In this document: one piece after another, positions 62,257 through 64,000 of the stretch
Position numbering within the stretch: the first letter of the stretch is position 1
How the letters are laid out: each line of letters opens with the position of its first letter
Assembly (NCBI GenBank): GCA_947456625.1
Contig: CANGQJ010000001.1
Location: forward strand, 62,001-126,000
Reading direction: 5' to 3'
DNA from: Bacteroidota bacterium
GTDB taxonomy: Bacteria > Bacteroidota > Bacteroidia > Chitinophagales > Chitinophagaceae
Length of the DNA stretch: 64,000 nucleotides
The notes under the pieces: generated by a model
Told to the model about the DNA's origin: nothing
Database searches by the model: none
Seen by the model: the letters and a program-made list of their open reading frames with translations, nothing else
Program-made: the position numbers and the translations under genes

Positions 62257-63585
62257 ATGTCAGTTTTAATTGGAGAAAAAGAGTATTTCAAGGGAATTAA
62301 CAAGATTAAATTTGAAGGTTTAGAAAGTGAAAATCCATTGGCTTTTCGTTGGTATGATGAAAACAAGATAGTAGCAGGCAAGCCTATGAAGGAATGGCTA
62401 AAGTTTGCTGGTGCTTATTGGCATAGCTTTTGTGGCACTGGAGCAGATCCATTTGGCGCTCCAACACATTTATTTGAATGGGATCAAAAAACGGATGCAG
62501 TGGAAAGGGCTAAGGACAAAGCCGATGCTGCGTTTGAATTTTTTACAAAATTAGGCTTACATTATTATTGTTTTCATGATGTTGATGCTGTGGACTACAC
62601 CAATGATATTGTAGAAAACGAAAGAAGATTAGCTGCAATTACCGATTATCTGAAGAAAAAGCAGGATGCAAGTGGGGTGCAATTATTATGGGGTACAGCC
62701 AATTTATTTTCAAACGCTAAATATATGAATGGTGCTAGCACCAATCCTGATTTCACGGTTTTAACACATGCGGCTGCCCAAGTAAAATCGGCCATAGACG
62801 CAACCATTAAATTAGGTGGTACTGGTTATACCTTTTGGGGTGGAAGAGAAGGATATATGAGTTTGCTAAATACCAACATTAAAAGAGAAAAAGAACATTT
62901 AGCAACTTTCTTAAAAGTTTCAAGAGACTATGCTAGAGCCAATGGGTTTAAAGGAAGTTTTTATATCGAACCTAAGCCATGCGAGCCAAGTAAACATCAA
63001 TATGATTATGATGCTGAAACTGTAATTGGTTTTTTAAGACAATTTGATTTATTAAACGACTTCAAACTTAACTTGGAAGTAAATCATGCTACGCTTGCCG
63101 GGCACACTATGCAACATGAAATGCAAATTGCTGCTGATGCCGGTTTATTAGGCAGCATGGATGCCAACCGAGGCGATATGCAAAATGGCTGGGATACCGA
63201 TCAATTCCCTAACAATATTAATGAGTTAACCGAGTGTATGCTTATATTTATTGAGGCAGGAGGTTTAAATCCGGGCGGCATTAATTTTGATGCAAAAATT
63301 CGTCGCAATAGTACCGATCCAGCTGATTTATTTTACGCACATATTGGCGGTATGGACGCTTTCGCTAGAGCATTAATTGCTGCGGATCAAATTTTACAAA
63401 AATCAGATTATAAAAAAATTAGAGCGAATAGGTACGCTAGCTATGATGCAGGTCACGGGAAGAATTTTGAAAATGGAAAATTAAGTTTAACGCAATTAAG
63501 AGATATAGCTGCTCAAAGTGCCGAGCCGGAAGTAATTAGTGGTAAGCAAGAATTTTTGGAAAATTTAATTAATAGGTTTATTTAA
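62257..63585 (+). CDS. xylA: Xylose isomerase
   Basis: XylA interconverts D-xylose and D-xylulose in the cytoplasm. The 442 aa product is a class II enzyme. [15 protein letters not shown] near 53-67, [12 protein letters not shown] near 103-114 with the catalytic His, [15 protein letters not shown] near 233-247, and [18 protein letters not shown] near 271-288 are all present. xylB is not seen in the window. A sugar/sodium symporter follows after 20 bases. Confidence 0.97.
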   Translation: MSVLIGEKEYFKGINKIKFEGLESENPLAFRWYDENKIVAGKPMKEWLKFAGAYWHSFCGTGADPFGAPTHLFEWDQKTDAVERAKDKADAAFEFFTKLGLHYYCFHDVDAVDYTNDIVENERRLAAITDYLKKKQDASGVQLLWGTANLFSNAKYMNGASTNPDFTVLTHAAAQVKSAIDATIKLGGTGYTFWGGREGYMSLLNTNIKREKEHLATFLKVSRDYARANGFKGSFYIEPKPCEPSKHQYDYDAETVIGFLRQFDLLNDFKLNLEVNHATLAGHTMQHEMQIAADAGLLGSMDANRGDMQNGWDTDQFPNNINELTECMLIFIEAGGLNPGGINFDAKIRRNSTDPADLFYAHIGGMDAFARALIAADQILQKSDYKKIRANRYASYDAGHGKNFENGKLSLTQLRDIAAQSAEPEVISGKQEFLENLINRFI

Positions 63586-63605
63586 TATACAATAAAAAAT
63601 CACTT

Positions 63606-64000
63606 ATGAATAACCAACTTGTCACAATCGATTATATTGTTTTTGGTTTGTATTTTGTAATACTTGCCTCTTATGGCTATTATGTATATTTCAAAAACAA
63701 AGTAGCAGCTGGGTCATCTACTCAAAGCTTTTTTTTGGCAGAAGGGTCGCTTACCTGGTGGGCTATTGGAGCGTCTTTAATTGCCTCTAATATTTCGGCT
63801 GAGCAATTTATTGGAATGAGTGGGGATGGATTTTTTGTGGGGGTTGCTGTTGCAGTATACGAATGGGCTGCAGCTATTGCGCTTATTATAATTGCAGTAT
63901 GGTTTATTCCTATTTATTTAAAAAACAAGATTTTTACAATGCCTCAGTTTTTAAAAACGAGGTACAATGATACTGTTGCTTTAATCATGACCATATTTTG
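63606..64000 (+). CDS. Sodium/sugar symporter (SSS family), 3' end outside window
   Basis: ATG at 63606 opens a frame that runs to the window edge (131 codons). Three membrane helices are visible (about 8-27, 50-66 and 80-105). GASLIASNISAEQFIGMSGDG near 57-77 is the hallmark of SGLT-like sugar symporters. It is 20 bases after xylA and probably brings in xylose with sodium. Confidence 0.9.
   Translation, partial: MNNQLVTIDYIVFGLYFVILASYGYYVYFKNKVAAGSSTQSFFLAEGSLTWWAIGASLIASNISAEQFIGMSGDGFFVGVAVAVYEWAAAIALIIIAVWFIPIYLKNKIFTMPQFLKTRYNDTVALIMTIF

Overview
The window is AT-rich DNA from a member of the Bacteroidota, most likely Chitinophagales/Chitinophagaceae-like. Four promoters read TTTG-N19-TANNTTTG, the Bacteroidota pattern, and classical Shine-Dalgarno sites are not evident. 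The gene set fits: BshC (bacillithiol), MqnA (futalosine menaquinone route), YfhO, DUF3667 and secreted glycoside hydrolases. The genus is not decided.

Positions 1-9927 are the right-hand part of an integrative element ending at the 3' end of tRNA-Lys(TTT). From left to right it holds two small unknown genes, a Sau3AI/MutH-type restriction endonuclease with its C5-cytosine methyltransferase, an HUH Rep-like protein, a rightward set of unfamiliar genes (unknown 196 aa protein; ParB-like domain joined to a methyltransferase with a degenerate catalytic motif; unknown 111 aa protein; ADP-ribosyltransferase-like protein), an excisionase-like HTH protein and a tyrosine recombinase. No GATC tetranucleotide was found anywhere in 1-9927, whereas GATC occurs about once per kb in the chromosome that follows. 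This supports GATC as the target of the R-M pair and marks the element boundary independently.

Positions 10-35 kb are housekeeping chromosome: SDR oxidoreductase, SAM hydrolase, lpdA, prfC, rimO, an alkylglycerol monooxygenase-like hydroxylase, bshC, purE, a GH29 fucosidase, pdxJ, a UbiD-type decarboxylase, a DUF2452 protein with an N-terminal extension, an outer-membrane barrel, a GH20 hexosaminidase, ahcY divergent from an Lrp/AsnC regulator, valS with a GNAT gene, a DnaQ-like exonuclease, purB and mqnA. Positions 36-46 kb form a surface-polysaccharide cluster (flippase, four family 2 glycosyltransferases, FkbM methyltransferase, acyltransferase, YfhO). Positions 46-55 kb hold yhhQ, a NUDIX hydrolase, dapF, a nucleoside phosphorylase, rocD, another glycosyltransferase, mazG and three tRNA genes (Cys, Gly, Leu).

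The tRNA-Cys and tRNA-Leu genes are each followed by a similar terminator and then by the same kind of multi-hairpin repeat, whose stem sequences differ while a 13-base anchor is kept. Behind tRNA-Leu part of the repeat has become a three-copy 87-bp tandem array.

Positions 55.3-64 kb are a plant-polysaccharide locus centred on xylose: GH88/105, a sialate O-acetylesterase-like esterase, GH43, a GPH-family symporter and a LacI regulator on the minus strand, divergent from xylA and a sodium/sugar symporter cut by the window end. A LacI-type palindromic operator lies between the two arms.
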